Shown: one piece after another, positions 1-11,939 of the stretch
How positions within the stretch are numbered: the stretch's first letter is position 1
Layout: every line of letters begins with the position of its first letter
Assembly (NCBI GenBank): GCA_036768485.1
Contig: JAVLUZ010000547.1
Coordinates: 944,501-1,008,500, forward strand
Direction of reading: 5' to 3'
From: Mermis nigrescens
Lineage: Eukaryota > Nematoda > Enoplea > Mermithida > Mermithidae
DNA: 64,000 nt
Translations under genes and position numbers: made by a program
Notes under the pieces: generated by a model
Database searches by the model: none
The model's input: only the letters and a program-made list of their open reading frames with translations
Told to the model about the DNA's origin: nothing

Positions 1-340
1 GCGTTTCTGACGATACTCTATCCCTTCTAGACATAAAATCATGAGAAAAATTTCTGAAAAAAGTCGAATAAATTGACCAATATATCGCTTAAAACATGAA
101 TATATGGCGCGAAGCGCCCAAAATTTGGCGATTTACAATAGTTCGCCATAAACCCTTAAAAAGACACTTTTCCACCAATTTTCTGGTAAGTTTAGAAACT
201 TTTGAAAAATCACAATTCTGGTGTGAGTGGGAAAATTTTTTGCGGGGGGTGAAAAATTGATTCTGCGGGGGGATGAAAACCTCCCAAACTCCCCCTCCCC
301 AAGATCATGTATGTCAGAGACTCATACGTTGTCACAGTAC
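1..340 (+). repeat. Dispersed repeat R1, copy 1
   Basis: Nearly the same sequence recurs at 44795-45120 and, more diverged, at 11940-12240. Shared landmarks in order are a GACGATACTCTATC block, a run ending in a GGCGCGAAGCGCC hairpin (106-118), an AAAAAGACACTTTT block and a G-rich tail with repeated GGGGGTGAAAAA. No coding potential was found. It begins at the window edge, so its left end is unknown. Confidence 0.8.
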
Positions 341-426
341 ACTCACAGATAATAAAACGTGTGTTTACGCCGCACACAGAACGCATATATTACTATATTA
401 TAATGCACTAGCATTTATTATGTGCA

Positions 427-492
427 GAATGTACAAAGACAGACGTTTGGTTCCGTCTTTGTGCATGTACAAACGGACCTTGTACAAAATAA
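427..492 (+). repeat. Fragment of dispersed repeat X (TGTACAAAGAC motif)
   Basis: It carries paired TGTACAAAGAC and GTCTTTGTGCATGTAC blocks followed by GGACCTTGTACAAAA. The same blocks occur in repeat X at 46960-47660, 57660-58160 and 61560-62000. The self-complementary TGTACA cores give it hairpin potential. Only the end of the family is present. Confidence 0.6.
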
Positions 493-1370
493 AAAGAAAT
501 TGGTTTTGGCTAAATAAGTAACTTTTTCTCGCTAAAAGCGGTCATTGTCCTCCCTCAAATATTTAATAACTTACATAAATGTACATATGTGTGTACGCAG
601 CTACATATTCTTTAACGATCTTGATTTTGTATTTTTTCATAAATTGGGGGGGATTCCGACCAATTTTAGCGAGGGCGGGGGGGTTAATGGCCACCAGTTC
701 TTGCCCAAAAATCGCCTAAAAATGGCCAAAAATCTAAGATTTTTTTCCCAAGATCGGGTCGGGGAGTTTAAAATTTCTGCTTTTTTGGGGATGGGAAGAT
801 TTCTTTTCATCCTCCCCTTACATATTTCAGGCGAGAATGTTATATGTATCGTAATAATTACGTATGCGATATATAATTGTTTTAATTACAATATACAAGA
901 TACATATATTGGTTTACGATATATAATAATATACATATTAGTTTACACTTTAATAATTTTAATAACTTATAATTTCGGATCGTATTAAATATAGATATTA
1001 TTTTTTATTATTTATGAATCATTATCATTTCACTTAGGCGAGCGCCATTTGATGGTCGGAAAATCTAGATTCAAACCGTATCCTGAAACTCCATTGACAG
1101 TCAAAAGACGACAAATAAAACGGTACGCAGATCTAGATGCTTTACATTTTAAATTTGCATTTCTTTGTACATATTTCTAATTGATTTTGAATTTAGGAAA
1201 TGAATTAAATAATTGATTTTATTGATAAAAGTGTCTACTTNNNNNNNNNNNNNNNNNATAGAGCTCTTTGTTGTTGCTTTCATAGTTCAGCGTACTACAC
1301 AAATTAGGAACCAAAACATTTCGAATCAGGCACTGATTGAAAATAAGTTAAATTACAACTTGAACTTGAG
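493..1370. other. AT-rich DNA, no gene recognised
   Basis: The 147-codon frame here is low-complexity translation with no recognisable domain. A G-run section at 640-690 resembles the G-rich ends of local MITEs. An assembly gap interrupts the stretch at 1241-1257. Confidence 0.5.
1241..1257. other. Assembly gap (17 N)
   Basis: Seventeen consecutive N bases. The short odd length suggests an estimated or polished gap, so the true length may differ. Confidence 0.99.
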
Positions 1371-2110
1371 ATAGGTCAAGGACTCATTATTGGCAGAAGT
1401 TGACAGACAAAAACTTGCCAAATACATCTTTTCACACCAGACGTCGAACTTTACACTTCCTAAACTAATTCAGTGTCGCGTGTAAAGAAACGAGACTAAG
1501 TGCGATGTGTAACCACTAATATGAAGTTTTTTGAGAATAATCCGCACTATCCGTTCTAAACCCGGAGGAGTTGAGAGACAAAAAACGGCCAAAAAACGTG
1601 TTTTTACCTTAGAGTTTAAACTTTACACTTCCATAAGTAATTTTATGTTGAGATTAGAAGAACGCGTTCAATGGCGATGTGTAGCCCTTAACACGTACTT
1701 TATTTTTACAATACTTAGCACGTCCAGATTAATAACCAGAAAAGTTGAAGGACTAAATGAAAGTAAAAACGTTTTTTCGTCCACTACCATAGTGTAAAAT
1801 TTAATCTCCTAGTATTAACTCCGTATAGGCTTTACACAACGTGGTCAAGTTCTACGTGTAGGCCTTGAAATATAATACTTTTCCAGCAGAACGCATTAAA
1901 GCGGACTCTTTATTGGAATTGCTAGCAGATATAAAAGCGACAAAAACAAGCCCAAAATATATCTTTTCACTCTGAGATTTTCACACTCTTTGCACTCCCA
2001 CTCAAGAACTAATGCAAATTTCGAAAAAAATGAAATCACTGTTTTTAGGTACACTCTCATTCACTTGGAATTAGGTATAAAGAAAGCTAAGAAATACAGG
2101 TAAATCAGCT
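1371..2110 (-). repeat. Diverged ~172-bp tandem repeat, reverse orientation
   Basis: A block that on the minus strand reads roughly CAACTTCTCCGGTTATGAGTC recurs at about 1385, 1556, 1735 and 1905, so the period is about 170-175 bp. Each unit also has a TTTACAC or GTGTAAA core. The units match those at 2685-4060 and 51780-53560 but run the other way. Divergence is high and the outer limits are approximate. Confidence 0.65.
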
Positions 2111-2684
2111 CGTTATTATCTATCGTTTTGAAAAACCGCACCTCCTAGATGTGTGCATATATGGCTGCAAGGGGAAGATAAATGTTTGGAGTGATAACGA
2201 ATCGTGATCCACGCAGATCATAGCACCCTAAGCGAATATTCTGCGGCTTAATCCACTCACTGCCCCACGTCATGCATCTATACTCCACACAGCGATCTCG
2301 CTGCTCGGAGAAAAAGTAGCTCGTTCAGGTTGGCGCTTAAGCGCCGTATACCACTGCTTCGCGTAATGTGCTCATTGCATATGTGAATTACTGCTTTGTT
2401 CGTTTGTCGACACCTCATTTGCATTCACATAAGCCATTCATCAACTTCGACACCTTGTTTGCATTCATAAGAGCAATCGACCTTTAAAGTTTTGCAGTGC
2501 AGCAAAAAAATCCGAAAAAGAAGCTAAAAACCAAATTTTGGTCCTTGTTGTGCGGCAAAAGTATACTGGTGCCAAATAATTTTTCGCTCCTCCTACGGCA
2601 GTAATCAGAAACAACCTAAACTGAATTATATATTTGAATTTGTACGGAATTAAAAACAGAATTGACACATCATGAGTAGCGCGT
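2111..2684. other. Spacer between inverted tandem arrays
   Basis: No gene recognised. The section at 2215-2360 is richer in GC and contains short GC palindromes such as GGCGCTTAAGCGCC at 2333-2346, a relative of the dispersed hairpins listed elsewhere. Confidence 0.4.
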
Positions 2685-4060
2685 TAGCGCGTACCTGTAA
2701 TGTACTTGAGTACTCCTAACATTGGATTACCCACTGCAGCTATAATAGGACACAACTGGGAGGTGTAGTATGTAAACTTTTGACGTAATGTTATACCATA
2801 TACAAACTTATGACAAATTCTTAGATAGCACGTACACAAATCAGTGTATGAAATTCTCTAAAAGCAGAAATTGTTTCTTTAATTTCGCATTAGTTCTCGA
2901 GATGGAGTGTAAAGAGTGTAAAAATTCTGCGAGTGCAAAATCAGATTTCGGTCGCATTTTTGCCTTCTTTATGCCTGCCAACAACTCCAATTATGAGTCC
3001 TAAGAAATTTTTTCTGATAGAAATGTACTACGACTTAAGAGCTACTTTTTATTTATCAGCAAACTTTTTTGCACTATACGGAGTTAGATTTAGGGGTTTA
3101 AAGTTTACAATCTCAGCGTACAAAACAGGTTTTGTCTCAGATATCTCCTCCAACTTCTCAATTATACGTCGAGACAAGTTTAATAGAATAAAAATGAGGT
3201 AAGTTCCAAGAGCTACACGTCGCTGCTAATTGTGTTTAAAAAAATTTGGAGGTGTAATTTTCGAAGTCAAGGACGTAACATGAGGTGAAAAAACACGTTG
3301 TCTCTCTTTTTCTTGATTGGCCAATATCTCCAGTAGGATATGGAACAATAGTTTCGCACACAAACGTACTACAACGCAAGGGCTACAAACTGGCCTAGAT
3401 TGAATTATTTTACACTCAATGGGGGAGTTGGTTTTGCATTTGTAAAGTTTAAAAACTGGTGGATAGTCGAAAAATATATTCTTGCCTTTTTTTGTTCGTT
3501 AATTTGAGGTCGGGATAAGTCAAATCGAATAAAGGTAAATAACGCTCTAAGGGTACACGTCACAGTAAATTGTATCTGTTTATATCAATATACAGCTAAT
3601 CCGAGAAGTTTAAAGTCAAAAATTGTGGTTGTAAAACATGTTTCGGCTTTCTTATTTTTTCTGTCAACTTCTCCGGTTATGAGTCTGGACATGATCTCAA
3701 GTCGAAAAATGTACCAGGGTTCAAACCTCATGCATCAGTTGGGCGCATTTTTTTACACTCAACAGTGGTGTAAAGTACTTTACATCTAACATTTATTTGT
3801 CTTCAGACCATTGTGGAGAATTAATTTTTTCATGAATGCGATGGTAATATTAGAGTTACGAATCCGACTAAAACCTTTTTTACACTCAGGGGTTGTGTAA
3901 AGTTTAAACTTAAAAGTGACTTTTTCTCTTGACAAATTGCGGATAAATAATTTTTTTGAATTTCCTCAGTGACGTTAAAATTATAAATCCGGCCTTAAAA
4001 TTTTCTAAGATCCATTTGTTGTTGAGATTTCTTGAAGCAAAGTATGAATTACGCGCATTG
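2685..4060 (+). repeat. Diverged ~172-bp tandem repeat with GCGCG hairpin header
   Basis: It starts with a header containing GCGCGTTAGCGCG and a run of GTACTTGAGTAC type, shared with the start of the related array at 51462. Then come units with the block CTCCGGTTATGAGTC or relatives at about 2985, 3150, 3320, 3490 and 3670, giving a period near 170 bp. TGTAAAGTTTA and TTTACACTCA motifs recur in each unit. The short open frames here follow the repeat and are not genes. Confidence 0.7.
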
Positions 4061-5160
4061 CTATGCCACACGTGATGAATAATTTTTTAAAATATAAGTA
4101 CTTTTAGTTATAAACTTATCATTGAAATGTACATAAAAGTACTAATGTGTATTGAGACTTTTGCTACAGAAATAAAGCCCGAAATTTGGCTCAAGACTTT
4201 ACATACTCCTTTAGTTTTAGCCGACGTGGAACCTTCATTTTCACAATATCAGTTGCTTTTAACCAATCGGAGACAAAGATTTTTGTTCGAAATTATCAAG
4301 ATGCACAGTGTAATCATGTTTAACGAGTTTTTGTTTGAGTAAAGCCTATGAATCATGCCCCAAATAATCGAATTTCACGCAAACTTTGCATCAAATCCTG
4401 CCAATTTTCGCGCCGAACATTGCACCGAATCATTGACTTTTTTGCGCTAAACATTCAGGATTTTAATGATAAATGATCGATCTAGTTGCGCGGAAATATT
4501 ACCTTTTTAAATGAACATACTTGTTTAATGAATTTTTAGCTTTTATAATGATTGTACAATACAATTCGGCTTAGTGGAGCAAATTCTCAAATTTCAAATA
4601 ACTGTATCGGCCTAGCGGCGTATACAGGATTCGACAGGGTATGGGCGGAACCCGAAATTTTCCTTATAGTAAAAAAAATTGTGCGTACGCTTAAAGTAAC
4701 TGTTTTTTGCCACCCTTTGATAGAGTGAACTATTTTGATCCAAACAAAGTTGAACGATTCGAAGAGGTTTTAGGTTAAATGTCATGCCCTCAAAAATCAA
4801 TGTCACTGCAATTTTCGATCATTTTTAGGCTTTCTTGTTAGAAAAGCATTGGTATGGTAAGCGTTATGCAAATTCTGTAAAACATTGTGTAGCATATTTG
4901 TGTCATGCGTTCTGGACCCAACCTTCGCTTCGACCCAATTTTTGTGTGATCTATTTTTAATCAATAAATATGGCTTCTTCATCGCGAGCTTCTTGGAAAG
5001 CAGTGCACTTGATTTGATCAATCGCACATTGTTTTCCATTGTCATACGTTCCCGCCATCAATACTCCATTTTAGGCAATAATTCATTATTACTTAGATTT
5101 CAAATTAAATTCCCTACAAAACAGAGAAACTATTACATTGATAGCATTTACCCGTAAAGC
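4061..5160. other. No gene recognised
   Basis: Short overlapping frames on both strands at 4612-5157 show no domain, signal sequence or splice-site support. Nothing else was seen. Confidence 0.4.
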
Positions 5161-5400
5161 TACAGGGGGAGCAAAAAGTTACTTGGCATCACATAGATTG
5201 GAAAGCGGCGCAAAATTGTAACTTTAGCAAATTTGATTGCGGTGCGGCAACCGCATAAAATATAGGTTGACTGGCCGTGCTACGCAATTTGCAGGTTGCC
5301 GCGCCATAGTGGGAAGCATAGATTGGTTTAGTGCGGAATTTCTGCGGCAACCGCTATGCAACTGTCCGCTGCAACACCCACCACGTGGAGTATAGATCGG
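5161..5400. repeat. Degenerate repeats of a GCGGCAACCGC-type motif
   Basis: GGTTGCCGC and GCGGCAACCGC variants recur on both strands within 240 bp, alternating with CATAGATTGG or GTATAGATCGG blocks. GC content is well above the flanks. It is probably part of a repeat or of an element's subterminal region; no ends were found. Confidence 0.45.
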
Positions 5401-5983
5401 ACTTTACTTAACGGATTTATTTATTGTATTATGTCTTTTCATAGAATGAGCTGTTTATTTTGATAGTGATTGAACTTGGCGCATTGTCGCATGTTGGCGC
5501 ATGTGACTTGTCTTCCCTTGGCGCCGTTGGGCTTAATATATGTATACAACTGTTGTATTACTTTCTATAAATAGAGGGCCTTTCCATCTCACAATCGGTA
5601 TACACTGAATGCAAACTATAGATCTGCAACGAAAGAAAAATATATCGGCTTATTCTTCGAAACAACAGAATTCAGAATAAATTCGACCACTCTAACAAAC
5701 TTTTTCAAAAATGAAGCAGTCCGGATTTTCGTTCGTTCGGTGATAAGTTCCTATTTCTCCGGCGCTTCGCGCCAAACGGCCATTTTTTCCACGTTTTATT
5801 TAATTTTATTGAATTTTTTCATTTCTGAAAACATTTTCATGTTATAATCACTTAAGAAGAAAGAGCTTAATAAGAAAGGCTGAAAAACGATGTTTTTGAT
5901 ATGTATCCAGCGTTTCTGGGCCTCAAAACAAGTACTTTAGAAAATGTTTATCACCCCTTCCCGAAAGTTCCGTGGTGTGCGTG
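5401..5983. other. No gene; contains one perfect GC hairpin
   Basis: The only clear structure is GGCGCTTCGCGCC at 5761-5773, a copy of the dispersed 5-bp-stem hairpin. The rest is AT-rich and unremarkable. Confidence 0.45.
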
Positions 5984-6359
5984 CATAGCGGATCTAGGAT
6001 TTAAGTAAATGGGGCTGGTATCTTGACTTTTCCAAAAACTGTTATAAAATAGGTCTAAATATTTACCTTACACCTTCAAAATAAAGTTTTTCCGGCATTT
6101 TGCATCACATACTTTTATTTTAAATCATTTAGCGCGAAATTTTCTTTGGAAATCTACGCGATTTATGCTGATTCTGTGCAGAAAATGATTAAATTTGTCT
6201 GATTTTAGCAAAAAAAAGTAAATAGAACGGTATTTCCGACGCCAAGACAATTTGAGAAATTGTGATCATCAACAGCCAAAAATCATTGCAAATTACATGT
6301 CCAATCTTTATCTTGCGGGGCGGGAGCGGCCCCTGCACCCTCCCTTAAATCCGCCCTTG
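5984..6359. mobile_element. hAT-type MITE, 376 bp
   Basis: The left end reads CATAGCGGATCTAGGATT. The right end, reversed, reads CAAGGGCGGATTTAAGG. Both match the CAGTGGCGGATCTAGG end also seen at 46800-47861. Flanking 8-mers are TGTGCGTG (5976-5983) and TGCGCGTG (6360-6367), matching at 7 of 8 positions, as expected for an aged hAT target duplication. It has no transposase and is a non-autonomous copy. Confidence 0.75.
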
Positions 6360-6487
6360 TGCGCGTGTATGGCAACCTCTGAACATTCAGGTAGTGGATC
6401 ACTATTTTTTCTGACCAGACGCTACCCAAACCTACAGGGGAGGGCTGCCCGTTTCCTCCCTTATGCTTACACCTCTATCCATTTTTA

Positions 6488-6680
6488 TGCGCCAAACACA
6501 GATATGCGCCAAGTTCAGACATACGCGAAGTTCAGTCACAATCGAGACCTGTAACAATAGCCGCCAAGTTTATATATGCGCCAAATAAATATGGGCGCCA
6601 GGTTTAGATGGGCGCCAAGTTCATACAAGAAAACAAAAGGCGCCAAGTTAAGACGGGCGCCACATGCGCCAAGTTGAGAT
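6488..6680 (+). repeat. Short tandem array of GCGCCAAGTT
   Basis: GCGCCAAGTT and close variants recur about ten times at irregular spacing near 20 bp, often as GGGCGCCAAGTTNAGA. The array starts 130 bp after the MITE and has no coding potential. It resembles a degraded minisatellite. Confidence 0.7.
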
Positions 6681-8230
6681 CGAACGATTTATTTTAACTC
6701 GTTTTTTTCAAGCTGAAGTGCAGCTTCTTATCACAGAGAGCAAAACATACTTTAATTCTCTGCGTTGCTTCAAGGAGACCCAATTTTTCACACATTCATA
6801 TGACTTTCAAATGCATGAATGATTTTTCCTGTCCCCTACTTTGATTTATTTATCAATGCACGAATCCTAGGTATATATATTTGTCATTTTTTGTTTCATT
6901 AGATCATTTTATAATTAGGTAAATATTTTACTGTAAACATGTGTTTTCTTACCTGAATTCCTGAACAAAATAATCCTGATCATCTTCAATGCTGGATCCA
7001 ACTGAAATTAAATGGACAAACAACGGTTTAATTACATTGCAGAAATCTAGTGTAAAAGAAGAAATCGAGTAAATAAGTTGAAATAAAAGTCATAAGTCAC
7101 AGCTTGCAGTATTTTTTTAATATGGCTGCCCCTATGTCAAAAATTTGAAACACCAAGCCCGCAAGAACAAGAAAAATCCGTTGAACAGGAAAGTGGCGCA
7201 TTTTACCCTGTATAAGCACTCAACTATTTGGCCACTTTCGAGCACAATACACAGTGAATGGGAGCATGTCCAATTTTCGACTATTTTTTCAATGTAGTGC
7301 TCTGCAGATATAAAAAATTTAAATTTTTTGGCAAAACAGTTGCGTACCGAAATTTTAACATTTTACCTTATCAAATTGGCTTCCGTAGATCTTAAGATCG
7401 TAGCGAAAAACATGCTTTCTGTGACTGAGGTTTTCAAGTGCACGCTTGACAACAGTAGTGCAATCGACGTGCAAAGGGTATATTATTATTATAAAGGGCC
7501 CGACAACCGTGAAGAGATACGCGGAGTAACCTAATATGAAATATATTATTATGATTATTATATATTGACCACAACTAGGCGTGACAAAGTGCCGGGTAAA
7601 AACTCGAAAAACCCTTTTAAGACCACAAAATTTTTATTCTAAAAAAATAATCTTCTGAGTCTTGACGTAAAAATAGGTTTTTAGTGCCTAGAAAGTCACT
7701 GAATGTCATTAATTTTGGAAAACAATGACACAAATGGTTATAAAAATCTAAAAATTGTAAATATATTCTTTATTTCAACCAGTTGACAGGCGACGGTCCA
7801 TCCCCATATCTGCCCTTTAAACCCTGGCTCAACAACTTTCAGTATAGAAGCCTTAGTATAAATATAAATTTGTAGGAAACAAAAAAAACATACGGTTATC
7901 CGTCCTTTCGAATTTGAACACAGCAGCACTCTTATTTTGATACTCCCATGTGAGACCTTCAGTTTTGGCTTCAAGCATACCTTCGACGTCATTCTCAACT
8001 AGCGATTTGTTGGCTGCGATGAAACCTCTCTCTTCATTTTTTATTGTATATTCTTTAGCATAAATGGATCTGCGAAAATTGATGCTCATTCAATCTTAAT
8101 AATTCAAACAACTAATGCACAAATATGATGCTTACATAATTACATGAAATGCTTTTCGAACAGTTTAGTTCTTAAATTTATTGCCAATTCAATTATTGAA
8201 AAACATTGCAATAGCGAGTTACGACCTAAA
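6681..8230. other. No gene recognised
   Basis: AT-rich sequence. The frames at 7328-7534 and 7738-8089 lack recognisable domains and overlap each other on the same strand. No repeats with clear ends were found. Confidence 0.4.
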
Positions 8231-8249
8231 ACTGGCATGGAGGATCTGA

Positions 8250-8560
8250 AGGGTCCCGACCACACATGGGCGTGGGGAGAGGAGGGTTTGGAGCACTGTA
8301 CCCTAGAAGTTTAAGCCCCCCTGGCGCAGATTACTGTAGACCCCAGAATTCCTTTTATCGATATTTCTGGCGATTTACTGTGATTGAATTTACGATTTAC
8401 TATTTACTATTTAATTTGCTCTCCTCGGAATTTTGATGCTGCCTATGTTTGGTCTGACTGGACCCTCGAAATCAATTAACCCTCGGAATTGACATTTCGG
8501 TACTTTTTTGGCGATTTCGCCCCATCGGACCCTCTCCAGAATATGGTCACTGCTCACTTA
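8250..8560. repeat. Dispersed repeat N (CACATGGGCGTGG end)
   Basis: It has the family landmarks: CACACATGGGCGTGGGG, then CAGATTACTGTAGACCCC, then CGCCCCATCGGACCCTC and an imperfect terminal match. Related copies are at 12927-13085, 56783-56925, 57170-57225 and 59690-59810. Confidence 0.6.
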
Positions 8561-9386
8561 TGATTATGACCAAAAATCTGCGTCGAACATGATTAAATCA
8601 AAGATTTCTGGTTTAGAAAGATTGCTGAACAAACTGACTAAACAAAATTATTAGAATGCATGTTTTTTATTCTGTAGAGAGTAAAAACTCGTTTTGTCAC
8701 CTTCGACTAGTAGTCGCAAAAACTCATTGATTTATTGACTAAAAACACTGAAAATTTGGATGACTCTGATTTATGATAAAAAGTAAAAGTTAATTTCCGT
8801 TCACAAACGGATACCTATTCTAATTCGTGAAACCAGTAAGCAACCAAGAGGCTCTCTTAATAGTCTAAAAAATTGTGTTTATTAATCTAAGAGTTGCGAA
8901 AAAGCTAATAAGTAGAAAATATGTTATCGCGAAATAAATGCAGGAAGTATGTTCATTTTTTAGAAAAAATACAGCTTTTAAAAAATTTAATCTTAGAATC
9001 AATCCTCATACAGAATGGCCCATAAAGGATACATTCCAATATTATGTCACCATAACATTGGATAATATAAGCGAATTCGGAGACTTATTGCATTAAATTG
9101 ATGAAGATGTTAACAAATCTCTGCTGCGCAAAAAATTTGGCAGCTGACTAAATCTTTCTAATAAGTTCGAACAATGAAATCTTTATCTATCTTGTGCGTA
9201 GGCCCTCAAAATCCTAGTATGTTCATTTTAATTAAACTTATGACGTGCGAAATTGGGGTTTAATCGATTTTTTGCCCATCTTGCATATTGAAACAAAGAT
9301 TTGCTCGTTAAAGAAAGCATGATAGTTACATTATATTAGTAAGTGTGGCATGCAGTTTTCATTACATGACTTGTTTGTATAGACTA
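8561..9386. other. No gene recognised
   Basis: AT-rich DNA immediately downstream (minus-strand sense) of the candidate exon at 9387-9635. Nothing distinctive was seen. Confidence 0.4.
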
Positions 9387-9635
9387 CTAACCGGTCTATA
9401 GGAATCAAGGATATCTCGAGTTCTGGGAATCTTCCCATATTCCCTATCCATAGAGTTTCTGGTGCAGTAGCAATCTTTCCACTCTCACTGTACACGACAA
9501 AAGTGGTGAGTTCGTCGCCAATATATTGCAGGGAAATATTTTCATCGAAACGTCGGTTGTACGACAATGCAGTTCTTGTATCAGTTCCATAACTCGTTAT
9601 GTGACGAAATCTGCCGATACCCGCAAATTTGAATA
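9387..9635 (-). CDS. Candidate internal exon, unknown protein
   Basis: On the minus strand a strong splice acceptor (pyrimidine tract TTATTTCTGTTTTAG) is followed by about 83 open codons. Their composition is protein-like, with few low-complexity runs and motifs such as YSESGKIATAPETLW. A possible donor GTTAGT marks the given end; another possible donor lies a few codons further on. The open frame continues to 9331. I do not recognise a domain and found no neighbouring exon. It could be an exon of an unannotated host gene or part of a decayed one. Confidence 0.35.
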
Positions 9636-9663
9636 CTAAAACAGAAATAAATATAACTTGCAC

Positions 9664-10242
9664 GGAAGGCGCGTTTTGGTAAGCATATAATAAATAGCGA
9701 GAGATTTTACAGTCTTTTCAGCAATAAATTAAAGCCAGGATAGGACGAGAACCCAAGACTTGTTTTTTTAGGGATTTTCTTTCATTCAGTCGCAAGACTA
9801 AAGAAAATTACTTCGCTGACGATTCAAGCTTTACTAAACCAGAATCAGAACCTACCGACTTAATGGCGCTTAAATCCACACTCAAACGATTTATTTCATA
9901 CTCTTGCATTTTTCAGCCCAGCGTCAAATAGCATTCAGGCAACACTTCGCTTGCTTTAGTTGATATAGTTAAGCGAGCTTGATAGAAACCTTGATAAAAA
10001 AGCGGATATCGAATAAGAATGACGTGTCTGTCAGTATACCGTAGGCACTTTTCTAACTACCTTCTAAAAATTTTAACGGCGTCGTTTTTATGCCAAAATT
10101 CCAAAGTTCGTGTACATAGAAAAATGCACTTCTTAATTTTACTTCTCTCACTTGTAATCGAATGTCATTTGTTATTTCGAGAGTAAGTCGATGGATTACT
10201 ACAACTATATATCAGACCATCAATGCTATAACAGCAATCTGT
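9664..10242. other. No gene recognised
   Basis: No domain, end repeats or tandem structure seen. An upstream exon of the minus-strand candidate could lie here, but I could not identify one. Confidence 0.35.
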
Positions 10243-10306
10243 CAGCTTATTGTCGGAGATAGTGTTGAAAAGTTTTGCTCAAGCTGTGTGAAACGGACTA
10301 TAATTT
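10243..10306 (-). repeat. One-ended fragment of the TATAGTCYGTTTCA MITE family
   Basis: On the minus strand it begins TATAGTCCGTTTCAC and ends near ATCTCCGACA, matching the left half of the complete MITE at 60966-61081. The second inverted end is missing. Confidence 0.6.
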
Positions 10307-10998
10307 TGCCATTTGTAAAGCGTAAGTACAATTATTAAGGGTTGCGATACAATATAAAATAAATGTTTCTATGTTAAACCCGTGGGGTTGGTGTTATATT
10401 GTCTCTCAATTACAATGAATATTAGCGTGGAGAATAAGTAAGAGCCCGAGTGGCACCCGAGTCACAACGAAAGATCCGGCGTACCGGTGCGGATAGAAAT
10501 TCACGCAGTAACTGTGAGGACAGGCTGCCCCCGGTACAATGGTGAGGCCTTGACGTTTCTAATCGAGCTATAAGGATAGTATTATAAGAACAGCATGTCT
10601 GGCAGGCGAGCAAGGCTGGAAATTTGGCGGTTTCCGATCAAAATCGCATGAGAAACTTAGCAAAACTGTCAAAACAAATTGAAAGCTGTGAAAAAATTGA
10701 CTAATCCAACATAAAAATACTTGATTTTTCCTTTATTTCCTTTACATTTTTCTCTAATTTTTTTTACTTTCAGTGGTAAATTGACTCTGCTGTGCTGATC
10801 CTCATCTCTCTGAGCTTCTAATTTGCTGATTGATTCCACTAATTCATAAAAGTTTGTTTGATCATTGTACCTTTTCCATCGATCATTAGTGGTTCTTCAC
10901 GCTTCCTTATCACATCTGAAAAAGTTCGACATACATTGGACAAAGATCATGTAGTGAATATCATGAGCCGAAATAATTAGCAAAATTTTCAATCTTTA
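10307..10998. other. No gene; GC-richer patch at 10420-10615
   Basis: The patch contains GAGCCCGAGTGGCACCCGAG and CGTACCGGTGCGG runs. It does not match any tRNA, snRNA or rRNA signature I can recognise. The rest is AT-rich. Confidence 0.35.
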
Positions 10999-11259
10999 GG
11001 TAAAGCCTTAAAAACATTTTCCGTGAACAGGTCACTTACATTCTTTGCAGAGAATGCATCAGAAAGGCGTTTAAGTATGATATGCCCAAAACCAAGGCGG
11101 TACAGGATTGCACCCGTAATGCACAGCGCCTTAACTTTGGAGGAGTCTGAGGATATAAAATTTTTGAAGTGTAGTAGAGAAACTGCCGAAAAATTGATGC
11201 AAGATGCAAAATCGCCATTTTTCGACGAAATCCATAGAACTGAATCCATTGCCATTTAA
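10999..11259 (+). CDS. Candidate 3' terminal exon, unknown protein
   Basis: A plausible acceptor (TTTTCAATCTTTAG) at 10985-10998 precedes about 86 open codons ending in TAA at 11257-11259. The product is rich in charged residues (FFAENASERR, LTLEESEDIKF, SRETAEKLMQDAK) and GC content is above the flanks. No domain was recognised and there is no convincing AUG at the start, so it would need an upstream exon. The opposite strand is also open for 88 codons, which weakens the case. Confidence 0.3.
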   Translation, partial: GKALKTFSVNRSLTFFAENASERRLSMICPKPRRYRIAPVMHSALTLEESEDIKFLKCSRETAEKLMQDAKSPFFDEIHRTESIAI

Positions 11260-11939
11260 AAAACGCGAAAAGATGAAAAATCTTATGCTTTATAATTTTT
11301 ATTTTTTTGGAAATTGAAATAATGAAAAATGTATTTCAAATAATTTTAAAAAGTTTTGTCCTTAATTTCCTCTGAATCTGGAGATGTAGAGATGCAGACG
11401 ATAAATATAAACACCATAGTGAATTCAGGGATGGCAAACTAAACTTTTTTAAAAGGAAATAAACACGAAAATAAAGGCACACAAAGACAGCTTGAACTAT
11501 GTTAATTCTGATCATTTTCAAGCCTTTTGCAGAGAAGTTTTGATTTCTATCTGTTTTAGCCTTCATGTTGCTATATTTTAGCATAAAATTATTTCATTTG
11601 CTTATCATTCTGAGTGATTTGTAGACATAAACCCTTAATCCATTCTCCCCAAGTTTAAGTTTGATTTAGATCCCGAATACAAATTTGTGGCTATAATCAT
11701 GCAATAAAACAGTTTGCGAGTAAGTCATTTCACCCTCAAAGTTAGAAAAAGTTTTAAGCCAACCCGCGTTTTTGGCTATTTTTACACGTCTTTTGCTCGT
11801 TTAACCGATTCCTTCCTAGAAATGGCTCTGGACCATACACGTACAGAATGGAAATTCTGGGGGATCAGGCCCAAGAATTTTTTAAAAAGTGTCTATTTTA
11901 GGGAAAAAACGATAGTTACACGTCAAAAACACTTTTTCT
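11260..11939. other. No gene recognised
   Basis: AT-rich sequence with no clear polyadenylation signal for the candidate exon upstream. The minus-strand frame at 11336-11584 shows no domain. Confidence 0.35.
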
